Part shown: positions 10,156-20,218 of the stretch, piece after piece
How the letters are laid out: each line of letters opens with the position of its first letter
Numbering within the stretch: the first letter of the stretch is position 1
DNA from: Nitrobacter winogradskyi
Lineage (GTDB): Bacteria > Pseudomonadota > Alphaproteobacteria > Rhizobiales > Xanthobacteraceae
NCBI RefSeq assembly: GCF_006539545.1
Contig: NZ_BJNF01000050.1
Span: forward strand, 1-63,105
Direction: 5' to 3'
Length of the DNA stretch: 63,105 nt
Position numbers and translations under genes: made by a program
The notes under the pieces: model-generated
Database searches by the model: none
What the model saw: only the letters and a program-made list of their open reading frames with translations
What the model was told of the DNA's origin: nothing

Positions 10156-12231
10156 TTACTCCGCTGCCGTCAGCATGCGACCCGACGCAAGACGCGAGCA
10201 TTCGGCCATCACCGCCGAGGCCCGCGCGATCGGATTGGTCAGATAATAGTCGTCAATCGCGGCCTTGAACGGCGACTTCTCAATGCTGCCGCCGCTGCCC
10301 GCCAGGTCCCTGATCGCGCGGCTATCGCCGGCCTCGATCTGGTCGATCCGCATCAGGTGCGGCACCGTCCTGAACATCGCCTGCCGCAAGGCAGGCAGCG
10401 AGTCGTAACCCAGGGTCTTGCCGAGCACTTCCGACAGCGCGCGAATGATCGCCCAGTCCTCGCGCGCCTCGCCGGGCGGGAAGCCGGCCCGGTTCGCCAT
10501 CTGGACCCGGCCTTCCGTGTTGACATAGACGCCGGTCTTTTCGGTGTAGGCAGCGCCCGGCAAAATGACGTCGGCGCGGTGAGCGCCGGCATCGCCATGG
10601 GTGCCGATATAAACGAGGAAAACGCCGTCCGGCGCCTTGATCTCGTCCGCGCCGAGCGAAAACAGAACATCGAGCCCGCCCGGTGCGGTCATTCGCGCTG
10701 CGTTCAGGCCGCCCTTCCCCGGCGCGAAGCCGAGATCCAGCGCGCCGACCCGCGACGCCGCATCGTGAAGCACGGCAAATCCGTTCCAGCCGTCTTTCAG
10801 CCCGCCGATATCAATCGCGAGCTTGGCCGCGGCCGCAAGAATGGCTGCGCCGTCGGGACGGGACATCGCGGCCGCGCCGACCAGCACGATCGGATTGCTG
10901 GCATTCTTCAGCACGTCGCGGAAGTTGTTCATGCCCGCCGCGAGATCCGCAAGCGACTCCCCGCCGGCGCCGAGATAGTCATACTCGTAGGTCAGATCGG
11001 CTTTCTCTCCGATCACGCCGATCCTGAGCTGTCCTGTCCGCCAGCGCTTGCGGATGCGCGCATTGAGGATCGCTGCTTCCTTGCGCGGGTTCGACCCCAC
11101 GATCAGCAGCGCATCGGCCTGCTCGATGCCAGCGATGGTCGGGTTGAAGATGTAGGAAGCCCGCCCCCGCGCGGGGCTGAAGGCGTCGCCGCCCTGCACC
11201 GCCATGTTGACCGAGCCGAGTTTCGACAGCAGGTCCTTGAGCGCGAACAACTCCTCGACCGCGGCAAGATCGCCGGCGATCGCGCCGATCCGCTTGCCGT
11301 CGGCCTGCTGCACCTTCGCCGTGATGGCTGCGAAAGCCTCCCGCCACGAGGCCGGGCGCAACGCGCCGTTCTGGCGAATGTAGGGGCGATCGAGCCGCTG
11401 GGTGCGAAGCCCGTCGACGATGTGGCGGGTCTTGTCCGAGATCCACTCCTCGTTCACGGCCTCGTTGACGCGCGGCAGGATGCGCATCACCTCGCGTCCG
11501 CGCGTATCGACGCGGATGGCCGAGCCGACAGCATCCATCACGTCGATGGATTGAGTTTTTCCAAGCTCCCACGGCCGCGCCGCGAATGCGTAGGGCTTCG
11601 ACGTCAACGCACCGACCGGACAGATATCGACGAGATTGCCCTGCAATTCCGACGTGAGCGCGCTTTCAAGGTAGGTGGTGATCTCCATGTCCTCGCCGCG
11701 GCCGGTCGCGCCCATTTCCGGCGCGCCGCAGATCTCGGCGGAGAAGCGCACGCAGCGCGTGCACTGAATGCAGCGGTTCATGGAAGTCTTGACCAGCGCG
11801 CCGAGATACTTGTCCTCGACCGCGCGCTTGTTCTCGGCGAAACGCGACGTATCGACACCGTATCCCATCGCCTGATCCTGCAAATCGCACTCGCCGCCCT
11901 GATCGCAGATCGGGCAATCGAGCGGATGGTTGATCAGCAGAAACTCCATCACGCCTTCGCGCGCCTTCTTCACCATCGGCGAGCGCGTGGAGATTTGCGG
12001 CGGCTCTCCGTTGGGACCGGGACGGCAATCGCGCACGCCCCAGGCGCAACTCGCGACCGGCTTCGGACCGCCCTTCACCTCGACAAGGCACATCCGGCAG
12101 TTGCCGGCGATCGACAGCCGCTCATGGTAACAGAAGCGCGGAATCTCGGCGCCCGCGGCCTCGCACGCCTGCAGCAGCGTATACTCGGCGGGCACCTCGA
12201 TCTCTTTGCCGTCGATGATGAGTTTCGTCAT
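10156..12231 (-). CDS. nuoG: NADH-quinone oxidoreductase subunit G
   Basis: Iron-sulfur subunit of the NADH module (691 aa). The N-terminal 2Fe-2S ferredoxin domain has C34, C45 and C48 ([11 protein letters not shown]) and a further Cys near 62. Then come the His/Cys segment [14 protein letters not shown] of cluster N5 and the [10 protein letters not shown] 4Fe-4S motif, followed by a molybdopterin-oxidoreductase-like domain without cofactor function. Length fits alphaproteobacterial/mitochondrial type NuoG (about 690) rather than the longer E. coli protein. Four bases separate it from nuoF. Confidence 0.96.
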   Translation of the reverse strand: MTKLIIDGKEIEVPAEYTLLQACEAAGAEIPRFCYHERLSIAGNCRMCLVEVKGGPKPVASCAWGVRDCRPGPNGEPPQISTRSPMVKKAREGVMEFLLINHPLDCPICDQGGECDLQDQAMGYGVDTSRFAENKRAVEDKYLGALVKTSMNRCIQCTRCVRFSAEICGAPEMGATGRGEDMEITTYLESALTSELQGNLVDICPVGALTSKPYAFAARPWELGKTQSIDVMDAVGSAIRVDTRGREVMRILPRVNEAVNEEWISDKTRHIVDGLRTQRLDRPYIRQNGALRPASWREAFAAITAKVQQADGKRIGAIAGDLAAVEELFALKDLLSKLGSVNMAVQGGDAFSPARGRASYIFNPTIAGIEQADALLIVGSNPRKEAAILNARIRKRWRTGQLRIGVIGEKADLTYEYDYLGAGGESLADLAAGMNNFRDVLKNASNPIVLVGAAAMSRPDGAAILAAAAKLAIDIGGLKDGWNGFAVLHDAASRVGALDLGFAPGKGGLNAARMTAPGGLDVLFSLGADEIKAPDGVFLVYIGTHGDAGAHRADVILPGAAYTEKTGVYVNTEGRVQMANRAGFPPGEAREDWAIIRALSEVLGKTLGYDSLPALRQAMFRTVPHLMRIDQIEAGDSRAIRDLAGSGGSIEKSPFKAAIDDYYLTNPIARASAVMAECSRLASGRMLTAAE

Positions 12232-12235
12232 GGCC

Positions 12236-13561
12236 CTACTCCGCCGCCACCATGTGCGCGGGATCGAGGATGCCCTGATCGTCGCGGTCGGCCTTATGCG
12301 AATACTGGTCGATGCGCTCCTCGATCTCGTGCCGGAAATGCGCGATCAGTCCCTGAATAGGCCAGGCTGCCGCATCGCCCAGCGCGCAGATGGTGTGGCC
12401 CTCGACCTGCTTGGTGACTTCCAAAAGCATATCGATCTCGCGCTTGTGGGCGCGGCCTTCGGCCATCCGAGTGAGCACCCGCCACATCCAGCCGGTCCCC
12501 TCGCGGCACGGCGTGCACTGGCCGCAGCTCTCGTGCTTGTAGAAATAGGAAATGCGCGCGATCGCCCGGATCAGGTCGGTCGATTTATCCATGACGATGA
12601 CGGCGGCGGTGCCGAGGCCGGAGCGCAGCTTGCTGAGGCTGTCGAAATCCATCGGCGTATCGATGATCTGCTCGGCCGGCACCATGCGCACCGACGAGCC
12701 GCCCGGAATGACCGCCTTGAGATTATCCCAGCCGCCGCGGATGCCGCCGCAATGAGTATCGATCAATTCACGAAACGTGATCCCCATCGCCTCTTCGACG
12801 TTGCAGGGACGCTCGACGTGACCCGAAACGCAAAACAGCTTGGTGCCAACATTGTTGGGACGGCCGATCCCGGCGAACCACGCCGCGCCGCGCCGCAGGA
12901 TGTCCGGCGCGACCGCAATCGACTCGACGTTGTTCACGGTCGTCGGGCAGCCATAAAGACCGACATTGGCCGGAAACGGCGGCTTCAGCCGCGGCTGGCC
13001 CTTCTTGCCTTCCAGACTTTCCAGCAGCGCCGTTTCCTCGCCGCAGATATACGCTCCCGCGCCATGGGCGACGTACAGATCGAACGGGAAGCCGTGGATG
13101 TTGTCCTTGCCGATCAGCCTGGCCTCATAGGCCTCGTCGATGGCCGCCTGCAAACGCTCGCGCTCGCGGATGAATTCGCCGCGTATGTAGATGTAGCCGG
13201 CATGGGCACCCATGCCGACACCGGCCAGCAGGCACCCCTCGATCAGCAAATGCGGATCGTGCCGCATGATCTCGCGGTCCTTGCAGGTGCCCGGCTCGGA
13301 CTCGTCGGCGTTGACGACGAGGTAGCTCGGGCGGCCGTCGGCGTTGTCCTTCGGCATGAAGGACCATTTCATGCCGGTCGGAAATCCGGCCCCGCCGCGC
13401 CCGCGGAGTCCCGACGCTTTCATCTCGCTGACGATCCAGTCGCGGCCCTTGCCGACGATCGCCTTGGTGCCGTCCCATGCGCCACGGCGGCGCGCGCCGG
13501 CGAGCCGCCAGTCGTCGAGGCCATAGAGATTTCGGAAGATGCGATCCTTGTCGTCGAGCAT
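12236..13561 (-). CDS. nuoF: NADH-quinone oxidoreductase subunit F
   Basis: NADH- and FMN-binding subunit (441 aa), the electron entry point of complex I. The NADH-binding loop [13 protein letters not shown] is at residues 51-63, and the FMN region [15 protein letters not shown] follows. The C-terminal 4Fe-4S (N3) motif [11 protein letters not shown] is intact. Start and nuoE stop share one base (TGATG), consistent with coupling in the operon. Confidence 0.97.
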   Translation of the reverse strand: MLDDKDRIFRNLYGLDDWRLAGARRRGAWDGTKAIVGKGRDWIVSEMKASGLRGRGGAGFPTGMKWSFMPKDNADGRPSYLVVNADESEPGTCKDREIMRHDPHLLIEGCLLAGVGMGAHAGYIYIRGEFIRERERLQAAIDEAYEARLIGKDNIHGFPFDLYVAHGAGAYICGEETALLESLEGKKGQPRLKPPFPANVGLYGCPTTVNNVESIAVAPDILRRGAAWFAGIGRPNNVGTKLFCVSGHVERPCNVEEAMGITFRELIDTHCGGIRGGWDNLKAVIPGGSSVRMVPAEQIIDTPMDFDSLSKLRSGLGTAAVIVMDKSTDLIRAIARISYFYKHESCGQCTPCREGTGWMWRVLTRMAEGRAHKREIDMLLEVTKQVEGHTICALGDAAAWPIQGLIAHFRHEIEERIDQYSHKADRDDQGILDPAHMVAAE

Positions 13562-14313
13562 CAGGTCTTGCCCTTCCTGGTCGCGTCATCGGCGGGCGGC
13601 TTCGGCATGGGGCTTTCCCGCCGGCTTGCGGAATCGGTCGGTTTCTTGGCGTCCGCATCCGTCAACGCCGGCTGAGCGGCGGATCGCCGTCCCCCGTCGC
13701 CTTTCGCCGCCGTATTCAACGTGGTCAGGCAGCCGACGGGCGCGGAAAACTGGCGGTCGATCTGAGGACCGGGCTTTGGCGGCTGGCCCGAGGCGAACCC
13801 GTCAAGCACCTTGCCGAAGTTTTCCTTCGTCAAATCCTCATAGGTATCTTTCCAGATCAGCACCATCGGCGCGTTGACGCAGGAGCCGAGGCACTCGACT
13901 TCCTCCCATGAGAAGTCGCCGTCTTTTGAGAGATGAAACGGCTCGTGATGGATACGGCTCTTGCAGACGGCGAGAATGTCCTCCGCGCCCCGCAGCCGGC
14001 AAGGCGTGGTGCCGCAGACCTGGATGTGGGCCTTCCTGCCGACCGGCTGAAGCTGGAACATGGTGTAGAAGGTCGCGATCTCCAGCATCCGGATGTAGGG
14101 CATGTCGAGCATGTCGGCCACGGTGCGGATCGCGGCCTCGGAGATCCAGCCGTCGTGCTGTTCCTGCGCGCGCCACAAGATTGCGATCGCAGCCGACGCC
14201 TGGCGACCTTCCGGATATTGCGCGATCTGCTTCCTGGCCCAAGCGAGGTTCTCCTCGCTGAACGCGAAACTCTCGGGCTGCTGTTCTTTCGGTGCCAGGC
14301 GGCGAACGGACAT
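13561..14313 (-). CDS. nuoE: NADH-quinone oxidoreductase subunit E
   Basis: Thioredoxin-like 2Fe-2S subunit of the NADH module (250 aa). The four cluster ligands are C100 and C105 (CGTTPC) and C141 and C145 (CLGSC). The core ends near residue 190. A hydrophilic tail of about 60 residues, rich in Lys, Ala, Pro and Asp, makes it longer than E. coli NuoE (166 aa). The gene follows the FkbM-type gene by 14 bp and overlaps nuoF by one base. Confidence 0.95.
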   Translation of the reverse strand: MSVRRLAPKEQQPESFAFSEENLAWARKQIAQYPEGRQASAAIAILWRAQEQHDGWISEAAIRTVADMLDMPYIRMLEIATFYTMFQLQPVGRKAHIQVCGTTPCRLRGAEDILAVCKSRIHHEPFHLSKDGDFSWEEVECLGSCVNAPMVLIWKDTYEDLTKENFGKVLDGFASGQPPKPGPQIDRQFSAPVGCLTTLNTAAKGDGGRRSAAQPALTDADAKKPTDSASRRESPMPKPPADDATRKGKT

Positions 14314-14327
14314 CGTACTCTAGTCTC

Positions 14328-15293
14328 TCAATGAACACGTTGCGACGCGGTCGCGTTCATGCGGTGAAAACGATCCTGCCAGAATGCGCTCGAGGTTCCG
14401 AACACGTTGTATCCAACGTGAGAGGCGACCTTGATGCGGTCCAGAATGGAGAGTTCGGTCAACGTCTCGAAGCGACCACTGGCCGGATCGTGCACGATCA
14501 GCGTCAGCGGCGTCTGTTCGAGAATGTAGCGCGATACCGTGTGGTTTCGGTCATTACCGTGCTCCTCGCACAGGATCACGGCGTCACCCTGCAGCACGCG
14601 CGTGCCACCCTTGATGGCTTCGATCTCGACGCCTTCAACGTCGAGCTTGATGAGGTGCTTGCCGCTCGGGGAAATCCGGCCCTCGTCGAGCAGGTCGTCG
14701 AGCGAAAGCACGGGTACGCTTTCCCCGCCCGCACCGGCAGCGCCCGCGATGCTGAAAGCCTCGTGCTTGGTGCCGGACAGGCGCGCAATACCACGCGTCG
14801 CGCCGATCGCGCTTTGCATCACCTCGAACCGGTCGCCGTTGATGACCGCGTTGTGAGCAAGCCTGGCGAAATTCTTCGACGAGGGCTCGATTGCGATGGC
14901 CTTGCGCGACCCGAACGGCTTGCTGGTGACCAGAACCGACCAATAGCCATAATTGGCGCCGCAATCGAGCAACGTATAGTCGACGTCGGCCGACGCGCGA
15001 AACAGCAGCTCAAGCTCCTCTTCGTACGTGAACGAACGATTCAGCAGCTTGCTCCAGTAGCCATCGCCATAGGGAAACGCGAACGTTGCATCGGGATTGA
15101 GCCGGACGGCGATATCCCGCTCCGGCAACGTCTTGCGTAGCAGGTTGGCGCACCAGTTATAGCCACGATGCGCAAACAGCGACGACACCTTGGAACCTGC
15201 CACCAGCGCCAGCGACGCCGCGCGTTCCCAGGCGTTCGCGCCCTCAAGGAGGCCGGAGGTCCGGTCGAACTGTATCGGCGGCTGTGCAATCAC
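14328..15293 (-). CDS. FkbM-family SAM-dependent methyltransferase in nuo operon
   Basis: A 321-residue FkbM-type methyltransferase encoded between nuoD and nuoE. The S-adenosylmethionine motif [13 protein letters not shown] lies at residues 108-120, the acidic ribose-binding IEP at 135-137 and the FkbM signature [12 protein letters not shown] from 216. No signal peptide or clear membrane helix is seen. The start is GTG at 15293 and overlaps the nuoD TGA (GTGA), and the stop is 14 bp before nuoE, so it should be cotranslated with complex I subunits. FkbM enzymes usually O-methylate small molecules, sugars or peptides. Its substrate here is unknown, and a role in complex I modification is only suggested by position. 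Confidence 0.88.
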   Translation of the reverse strand: MIAQPPIQFDRTSGLLEGANAWERAASLALVAGSKVSSLFAHRGYNWCANLLRKTLPERDIAVRLNPDATFAFPYGDGYWSKLLNRSFTYEEELELLFRASADVDYTLLDCGANYGYWSVLVTSKPFGSRKAIAIEPSSKNFARLAHNAVINGDRFEVMQSAIGATRGIARLSGTKHEAFSIAGAAGAGGESVPVLSLDDLLDEGRISPSGKHLIKLDVEGVEIEAIKGGTRVLQGDAVILCEEHGNDRNHTVSRYILEQTPLTLIVHDPASGRFETLTELSILDRIKVASHVGYNVFGTSSAFWQDRFHRMNATASQRVH

Positions 15294-16498
15294 CGGTCGA
15301 CCTCTCCAAACACGATGTCGAGCGAGCCGAGAATGGCTGAAACGTCAGCCAGCAGGTGCCCTCGACAGATGAAGTCCATCGCTTGCAGATGCGCGAAACC
15401 TGGCGCGCGTATCTTGCACTTGTAGGGTTTGTTGCTGCCGTCGGAGACGAGATAGACGCCGAACTCGCCTTTCGGCGCTTCCACGGCCGCATAGATTTCA
15501 CCCGCCGGAACGTGGAAGCCCTCGGTGTAAAGCTTGAAGTGATGGATCAAAGCCTCCATCGAGCGCTTCATCTCGCCGCGACGCGGCGGGAAAATCTTGT
15601 TGTCCTCGACCGCCACCGGCCCCTGCCCGTCCGGCGCGTGCAGCTTGGCGATGCACTGCTTCATGATGCGAACCGACTGTCGCATCTCTTCCATGCGGAT
15701 GAGATAGCGGTCGTAGCAGTCGCCGTTCTTGCCGATCGGAATATCGAAGTCCATCTCGGCGTAGCATTCGTAAGGTTGCGCCTTGCGCAAATCCCATGCG
15801 GCGCCCGAGCCGCGAACCATGACGCCGGAGAAACCCCATTCCCACGCCTGCTGCAGCGTGACCACACCGATATCGACATTTCGCTGCTTGAAGATGCGAT
15901 TGGCGGTCAGCAGCCTGTCGAGGTCGGCGACGACCTGAAGGAACGGATCGCACCACGCATCGATGTCGTCGATCAACCGCGGCGGAAGATCCTGATGCAC
16001 ACCGCCGATGCGGAAGTACGCCGCGTGCATCCGAGAGCCGGAGGCGCGCTCGTAGAACATCATCAGCTTCTCGCGTTCCTCGAAGCCCCACAGCGGCGGC
16101 GTGAGCGCGCCGACATCCATCGCCTGCGTGGTGACATTGAGAAGGTGAGAAAGGATGCGTCCGATCTCGCAATAGAGCACCCGGATCAACTGGCCGCGCC
16201 GCGGCACCGCGATCCCCAGCAGTCTTTCGGCGGCGAGACAGAAGGCGTGCTCCTGATTCATCGGCGCGACGTAATCGAGCCGATCGAAATACGGGATGGC
16301 CTGAAGATAGGTCTTCTGCTCGATCAGCTTCTCGGTGCCACGGTGAAGCAGGCCGATGTGCGGATCGACGCGCTCGACCACCTCGCCGTCCAGCTCCAGC
16401 ACCAGGCGCAACACGCCGTGCGCCGCCGGATGCTGCGGGCCGAAATTGATGGTGAAGTTACGCATGCCGGGAGTTACGGCGCCAAGTGCTTCTGTCAT
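15290..16498 (-). CDS. nuoD: NADH-quinone oxidoreductase subunit D
   Basis: The 49-kDa quinone-binding subunit of complex I (402 aa), derived from NiFe-hydrogenase large subunits. Conserved segments include [25 protein letters not shown] near the N-terminus (with the quinone-site His), [14 protein letters not shown], and the C-terminal DIVFGEVDR. Length is standard. It shares one base with the nuoC stop (TGATG) and its own TGA overlaps the GTG of the methyltransferase gene. Confidence 0.97.
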   Translation of the reverse strand: MTEALGAVTPGMRNFTINFGPQHPAAHGVLRLVLELDGEVVERVDPHIGLLHRGTEKLIEQKTYLQAIPYFDRLDYVAPMNQEHAFCLAAERLLGIAVPRRGQLIRVLYCEIGRILSHLLNVTTQAMDVGALTPPLWGFEEREKLMMFYERASGSRMHAAYFRIGGVHQDLPPRLIDDIDAWCDPFLQVVADLDRLLTANRIFKQRNVDIGVVTLQQAWEWGFSGVMVRGSGAAWDLRKAQPYECYAEMDFDIPIGKNGDCYDRYLIRMEEMRQSVRIMKQCIAKLHAPDGQGPVAVEDNKIFPPRRGEMKRSMEALIHHFKLYTEGFHVPAGEIYAAVEAPKGEFGVYLVSDGSNKPYKCKIRAPGFAHLQAMDFICRGHLLADVSAILGSLDIVFGEVDR

Positions 16499-17118
16499 CA
16501 GCTGCCCGCCTTTCCGCCCGTCGCCTTCTCGTCACCCGGCAGCGGATAGTCAGCGCCCTCCCACGGTGACATGAAGTCGAACTTGCGAAATTCCTGGTTG
16601 AGCCGCACCGGTTCGTACACCACCCGCTTCTCGGCGTCGTCGTAACGCACCTCGACGAAACCCGTGAGCGGAAAATCCTTCCGCAGCGGATGCCCGTCGA
16701 ATCCATAATCGGTCAACAAACGCCGCATGTCGGGATGCCCGGTGAAGATCACGCCATAGAGGTCGTAGGTCTCCCGTTCGAACCAGTCCGCGCCGGGAAA
16801 CACGTCGATCAACGATGGCACCTGCGTGGTCTCCGAAGCGTGAGCACGCAGGCGGATGCGCGCGTTCAGCGTCGGCGACAGGAAATGATAGACCACGTCG
16901 AAACGCTTCTCACGGCCGGGATAATCGACCGCAGTCACGTCGATAAAGTTGACGAAGCGGCAGCGCCGGTCGTCGCGGATGAAGCGGGCGACCTCGACAA
17001 TCTTCGCGGCCTCGACCGTCACGGTCAGTTGACCGAACGATACGGAATGATCCGTGGCCGCGCCCGGAAGCGTGGCGACGATCATCTGGCCCAAGGCATC
17101 GAGCCTGCTCTCGTCCAT
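16498..17118 (-). CDS. nuoC: NADH-quinone oxidoreductase subunit C
   Basis: The 30-kDa peripheral-arm subunit (206 aa from the start chosen). The family signature [20 protein letters not shown] is present around residues 115-135, followed by [19 protein letters not shown]. ATGs at 17118 and 17124 are both possible; the longer reading frame up to 17304 lies inside nuoB and is not real. Spacing to the nuoB stop is about 11 bp. NuoC is separate from NuoD here, unlike the E. coli fusion. Confidence 0.95.
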   Translation of the reverse strand: MDESRLDALGQMIVATLPGAATDHSVSFGQLTVTVEAAKIVEVARFIRDDRRCRFVNFIDVTAVDYPGREKRFDVVYHFLSPTLNARIRLRAHASETTQVPSLIDVFPGADWFERETYDLYGVIFTGHPDMRRLLTDYGFDGHPLRKDFPLTGFVEVRYDDAEKRVVYEPVRLNQEFRKFDFMSPWEGADYPLPGDEKATGGKAGS

Positions 17119-17129
17119 CCTCATCAACC

Positions 17130-17732
17130 TCAGCGTTCGATGGTTCCAACTCGCCGGATCTTCTTCTGCAGGAGCAGAATTCCGTAGAGCAGCGCTTCCG
17201 CCGTCGGCGGGCAGCCCGGCACGTAGATATCGACCGGCACGATGCGGTCGCAACCCCGCACCACAGAATATGAATAATGATAGTAACCGCCACCGTTCGC
17301 GCACGATCCCATCGAGATCACGTAACGCGGTTCCGGCATCTGGTCGTAGACCTTGCGCAGCGCGGGCGCCATCTTGTTGGTCAGCGTGCCGGCGACGATC
17401 ATCACATCCGACTGGCGCGGCGACGCCCGCGGCGCGAAGCCAAAACGCTCGACGTCATAACGCGGCATCGAGACCTGCATCATCTCGACCGCGCAGCAGG
17501 CGAGGCCGAAGGTCATCCACATCAGCGAGCCGGTGCGCGCCCAGGTGATGAGATCGTCGGCGGCGGCGACGAAGAAACCCTTGTCGGACAGTTCGTGATT
17601 GACCTCGAGAAAGTACGGATCGCTCGCGCCGACCGGCCGGCCGGTGGCGGGGTCCAGAATCGAGGTTCCCGCCGCGCCCGTGACGGGGCCGCCGGCGTAA
17701 GCGACCTTTGCCGTGGGAGAGTTCAATCCCAT
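17130..17732 (-). CDS. nuoB: NADH-quinone oxidoreductase subunit B
   Basis: Subunit carrying the terminal 4Fe-4S cluster N2 that reduces quinone (200 aa). The cluster ligands are in [11 protein letters not shown], the [10 protein letters not shown] segment and [11 protein letters not shown]. The start at 17732 gives MGLNSPTAK, with GAAAGGCG upstream. This overlaps the nuoA end by 10 bp. The N-terminal 35 residues before the core are variable in the family. Confidence 0.96.
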   Translation of the reverse strand: MGLNSPTAKVAYAGGPVTGAAGTSILDPATGRPVGASDPYFLEVNHELSDKGFFVAAADDLITWARTGSLMWMTFGLACCAVEMMQVSMPRYDVERFGFAPRASPRQSDVMIVAGTLTNKMAPALRKVYDQMPEPRYVISMGSCANGGGYYHYSYSVVRGCDRIVPVDIYVPGCPPTAEALLYGILLLQKKIRRVGTIER

Positions 17733-18088
17733 TCGAGAGCGCCTTTCTTCCATTCGTAGGCAAAACCGACCGTCAGCACCCCTAGAAACACGATCATCGA
17801 CCAGAAGCCTGTCACACCGAGCTTGCCGAACGTGACCGCCCAAGGAAAGAGGAACGCAACTTCAAGGTCAAAAATGATGAAAAGAATGGCGACCAAGTAA
17901 AACCTGACGTCGAACTTCATCCTGGCGTCGTCGAATGCGTTGAACCCGCATTCGTAAGCCGAGAGCTTCTCCGGATCCGGCTGCTTGTACGCGACGATGA
18001 AGGGAGCGACCAGCAGCGCAACGCCGATCGCAGCCGCTATGCCGATAAACACCACAAGCGGAAGATAGTTCTGCAAAATGCCGTTCAT
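17723..18088 (-). CDS. nuoA: NADH-quinone oxidoreductase subunit A
   Basis: First gene of the complex I operon (121 aa, three membrane helices). The conserved loop [20 protein letters not shown], including the quinone-channel cysteine, and the helix [15 protein letters not shown] are diagnostic. The gene is preceded by about 300 bp without another minus-strand gene, so the operon promoter should be there. Confidence 0.96.
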   Translation of the reverse strand: MNGILQNYLPLVVFIGIAAAIGVALLVAPFIVAYKQPDPEKLSAYECGFNAFDDARMKFDVRFYLVAILFIIFDLEVAFLFPWAVTFGKLGVTGFWSMIVFLGVLTVGFAYEWKKGALEWD

Positions 18089-18406
18089 CGGCGCGCTTCC
18101 CCTCGCTGCGATGCTTTGCTCGCAGATTTTTGGATATTGGAACTTTTGAGAGGCTTTAGCCTAGCAAAACAGGGGTGGCAAGATAGCCTATTTTGACGCA
18201 CCCGGGACGGAGATTTTGCGGCTTGACATCGAAGTCTGGAACAGCACCGGGCGATCGCCTCGCTGCTCGCTCGTCCATTGAACCACAAGCCTGAAAAATC
18301 AGGTCCGATGAAACCATTTCAGGAGTTCCGCGAAGCCGACCTGAAACAAACCGGCTGTATTGCTCTTGTCTGCAAACAAAGAAACGCCGCGAAGCGGAGG
18401 CAAGTT
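18089..18406 (-). promoter_or_regulatory. nuo operon upstream region
   Basis: This 318-bp gene-free stretch must hold the nuoA promoter on the minus strand. An AT-richer patch around 18125-18200 is the likeliest location, but I cannot assign convincing -35/-10 hexamers. The short minus-strand reading frame here (18085-18288) shows no protein-like features and overlaps nuoA. Confidence 0.4.
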
Positions 18407-18601
18407 ATGAACCATTCGATGCAGAGCGCAGACCGCGCCACCCATGTGAAGATCGTGATTGTCGCGCTTGTCGCAGGCGCCGTGCTGACAGCTTTCGGGA
18501 CTTCCCTTCGCCCGAACACCGACGTCGTCCAGACCGTTCATGTGATCAAGGCCGGACAGCCAACGATGGTCTCCAGTTCGGGAACATCGGTCGTGAGATG
18601 A
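18407..18601 (+). CDS. Small single-helix membrane protein, unknown function
   Basis: A 64-residue protein with one hydrophobic segment (residues 12-31, IVIVALVAGAVLTAFGTS) after a short polar N-terminus and a Thr/Ser/Val-rich tail ending TSVVR. A clear Shine-Dalgarno (GGAGG, 6 bp before the ATG) supports this start over the longer frame from 18278. I do not recognise a named family; short proteins of this build recur in Bradyrhizobium relatives (recollection, not checked). Its stop codon lies inside an 8-bp inverted repeat (GATGATCC/GGATCATC, 18597-18624) that may act in termination. Confidence 0.6.
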   Translation: MNHSMQSADRATHVKIVIVALVAGAVLTAFGTSLRPNTDVVQTVHVIKAGQPTMVSSSGTSVVR

Positions 18602-18653
18602 TCCTGACGTCCCGCGGGATCATCCGCCATAAGCGTTTGATTTAGTTAATCTT

Positions 18654-18700
18654 CCATAGCGTTTTCGAGTGAGGTCGATGACCTGTTCGCTCGAAAACGT
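18654..18700. repeat. Family 1 repeat remnant forming a hairpin
   Basis: The terminal arm CGTTTTCGAG (18660-18669) of the window's most common intergenic repeat is met by its exact complement CTCGAAAACG (18690-18699), giving a 10-bp stem with a 20-base loop. The middle section seen in full copies is missing. Confidence 0.6.
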
Positions 18701-18795
18701 TCTCGCCGCATATCATTGCGCGCGGCCCCCATCGTCTTGCGTTCAGCGCACGCGCTTCTAAATCGTGCCCTATCCGAGAAGGAAAGGAGGACGAT

Positions 18796-19084
18796 ATGAA
18801 GCTCTTTGCATCAATCCTTCTTGCCGCGGGTACCGTCGCGATGACGTCTGCGGCACGCGCGCTGCCAATTCCGCCAGCGCCGAACGTTCCAGGCGCCGCC
18901 ACGCAAGTCGGTTGGGTCAGCGGCCCAGGATAGCATCTCACCCCATGGGGCAATTGCGCCCCGAACCGGGCCCTTCTATCGGCCATGGGGCTATCGGGGA
19001 GGCTATTGGGGTCCGCCCCGCTTCTTCGCACCCCCACCCTATTGGCGTCCGTGGCCTCACCCCGGCTATTGGCGGCGCTGGTAA
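18796..19084 (+). pseudogene. Decayed GCG_CRPN-type small secreted protein
   Basis: A signal peptide (MKLFASILLAAGTVAMTSAARA) follows a good Shine-Dalgarno (GGAGG), but the frame stops at TAG 18931 after the residues SGPG. In frame after the stop comes HLTPWGNCAPNR. A one-base shift near 18968-18973 (CGGGCCC where CGGCCC would keep frame) then opens a Gly/Tyr/Trp/Pro-rich tail, FYRPWGYRGGYWGPPRFF and on to RRW-stop at 19082. This is the layout of the GCG_CRPN prefix family (GCGPGWH..PWG.C.PN), where the TAG position is normally Trp, TGG. So one nonsense change and one insertion probably inactivated it. A terminator follows directly. Confidence 0.75.
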
Positions 19085-19091
19085 GTCATGG

Positions 19092-19116
19092 AGCCCGGCT
19101 TTACGCCGGGCTTTTT
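19092..19116 (+). terminator. Rho-independent terminator after the decayed gene
   Basis: Perfect 8-bp stem AGCCCGGC/GCCGGGCT with loop TTTAC and a run of five T. It begins 8 bp after the stop at 19084. Confidence 0.8.
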
Positions 19117-19210
19117 CCGGCGCGGGGTTCGAGAAGTCGCGCTCCCTTGTGAACGCCACGCCACGGCAGGACGGCTTTCCGGCCGCCGAGGCCCATTGCC
19201 GCCCGGCTTT

Positions 19211-19408
19211 CTACGCACGCACCAGCCAGAACTCGACCGCCGTCGCAACGGCGATCGCAAGGGCAATGCCTCCCACAAGAATCCAGTTGACCGGATACTT
19301 TTGCTTGAAGGCCCTCACGCCGCGCCACCACGCAATGCCCATCAGGACAAAGGCGGCAATCAACAGCAACGGGAGCAAGGATGTCGGGAAAAAGGATAGA
19401 TCGAGCAT
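19211..19408 (-). CDS. Small two-helix membrane protein, unknown function
   Basis: A 65-residue frame with two strong hydrophobic segments (residues 10-27 and 42-62) separated by a basic loop (RGVRAFKQKYP). The pattern is protein-like and has alphaproteobacterial codon use, but the Shine-Dalgarno is poor and no named family is recognised. It could be a small inner-membrane protein; moderate confidence only. Confidence 0.45.
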   Translation of the reverse strand: MLDLSFFPTSLLPLLLIAAFVLMGIAWWRGVRAFKQKYPVNWILVGGIALAIAVATAVEFWLVRA

Positions 19409-19492
19409 CAGCCGGCGCGATCATCGCGAATAAGACGGAAAAGGCGAATCCCAACTGAAGGGACGATAAGCCTATGAAACCGGCCCGGAAAC

Positions 19493-19569
19493 TGGCGCGA
19501 GAGACGGGACTCGAACCCGCGGCCTCCGCCGTGACAGGGCGGCGCTCTAACCAACTGAGCTACTCCCGC
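19493..19569 (-). tRNA. tRNA-Asp (GTC)
   Basis: A 77-base cloverleaf on the minus strand with encoded CCA. Acceptor arm GCGGGAG/CTCTCGC, D-loop AGCTCAGTTGGTTAGAGC, anticodon stem CCGCC/GGCGG with loop CTGTCAC (anticodon GTC), and T-arm GGTTCGAACCC. Confidence 0.95.
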
Positions 19570-19784
19570 GGATGCCGTGTATCCGCAATGTGGAGAGGGC
19601 TTAAAGGCGAGACCTTTCCAAGTCAAGGCGGTTGCGGATCTCCTTCATTGGCAGGTCTTTCCGAGGCGCCGATTTAAGAAATACGCTATTTGCAGGCGAA
19701 ACCGCGAGGCCGGCACCTCCCCGAATCAAACAAGGGCTGATACGCCTTGCTTACCGAAACAGCAAAGACGAGGAGAGCCATATC

Positions 19785-20084
19785 ATGGCGAAGAAGGCAG
19801 CGACCCCGAGCACCGTGACGCTCAAGCATCTCGCGGCGGCCCTAGCCGAGGACCATGAATTGTCAAAGAAGGCCGCCGAGGCGATTCTGAGCGACATGGT
19901 CACGCTCATCACCAAGCATCTCAAGAAGGGTGATCGCATCCGCATTGTCGGACTCGGTATTCTCCAGGTCCGTAAGCGCGCCGCCCGCAAGGGGCGTAAT
20001 CCGGCCACCGGCGAGGAAATTCAGATCAAGGCCTCCAAGAAGGTCGCGTTCCGCGCCGCCAAAGAACTCAAGGAAGCCATCTGA
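19785..20084 (+). CDS. hup: HU family DNA-binding protein
   Basis: Nucleoid-associated HU/IHF-fold protein of 99 residues. The DNA-binding arm RKGRNPATGEEIQI is present, followed by the terminal helix typical of HU. The upstream in-frame extension to 19632 has no HU similarity. A GAGGAGAG Shine-Dalgarno precedes the ATG at 19785. In many proteobacteria hup lies just downstream of lon; here it is 4.5 kb away on the opposite strand, which fits an inversion of the intervening segment. Confidence 0.93.
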   Translation: MAKKAATPSTVTLKHLAAALAEDHELSKKAAEAILSDMVTLITKHLKKGDRIRIVGLGILQVRKRAARKGRNPATGEEIQIKASKKVAFRAAKELKEAI

Positions 20085-20218
20085 CCAGAATGCCGGGTCT
20101 AAAACACTCCGTTCAATCACTGGAGGATTGGCCCGCATTCAACCGATTGCCAACGCAAGGCCGGGGTCTCACCTGGCGAGGTTGATTCCCTGCTTTACGG
20201 CTCTGCCCTGGATTTCCG

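Noticed and set aside
7925-10246. A 773-codon plus-strand frame opposite nuoJ, nuoI and nuoH
   Set aside because: It is rich in His, Arg, Asp and Gln without any domain, and runs exactly opposite well-identified genes; long antisense frames are expected in GC-rich DNA with strong codon bias.
9970-12360. A 796-codon plus-strand frame opposite nuoG
   Set aside because: Same reason: shadow of nuoG, no motifs, no ribosome-binding site.
18222-18250. A TTGACA hexamer on the plus strand before the 64-residue protein gene
   Set aside because: No acceptable -10 hexamer at 16-18 bp spacing, so I do not call it a promoter.
18085-18288. A 67-codon minus-strand frame upstream of nuoA
   Set aside because: Composition is not protein-like, it overlaps the nuoA start, and it lies where the operon promoter should be.
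18931-18973. Programmed readthrough or frameshift in the GCG_CRPN-type gene
   Set aside because: It would need both a stop readthrough and an independent one-base shift within 40 bases, with no slippery sequence; decay is simpler.
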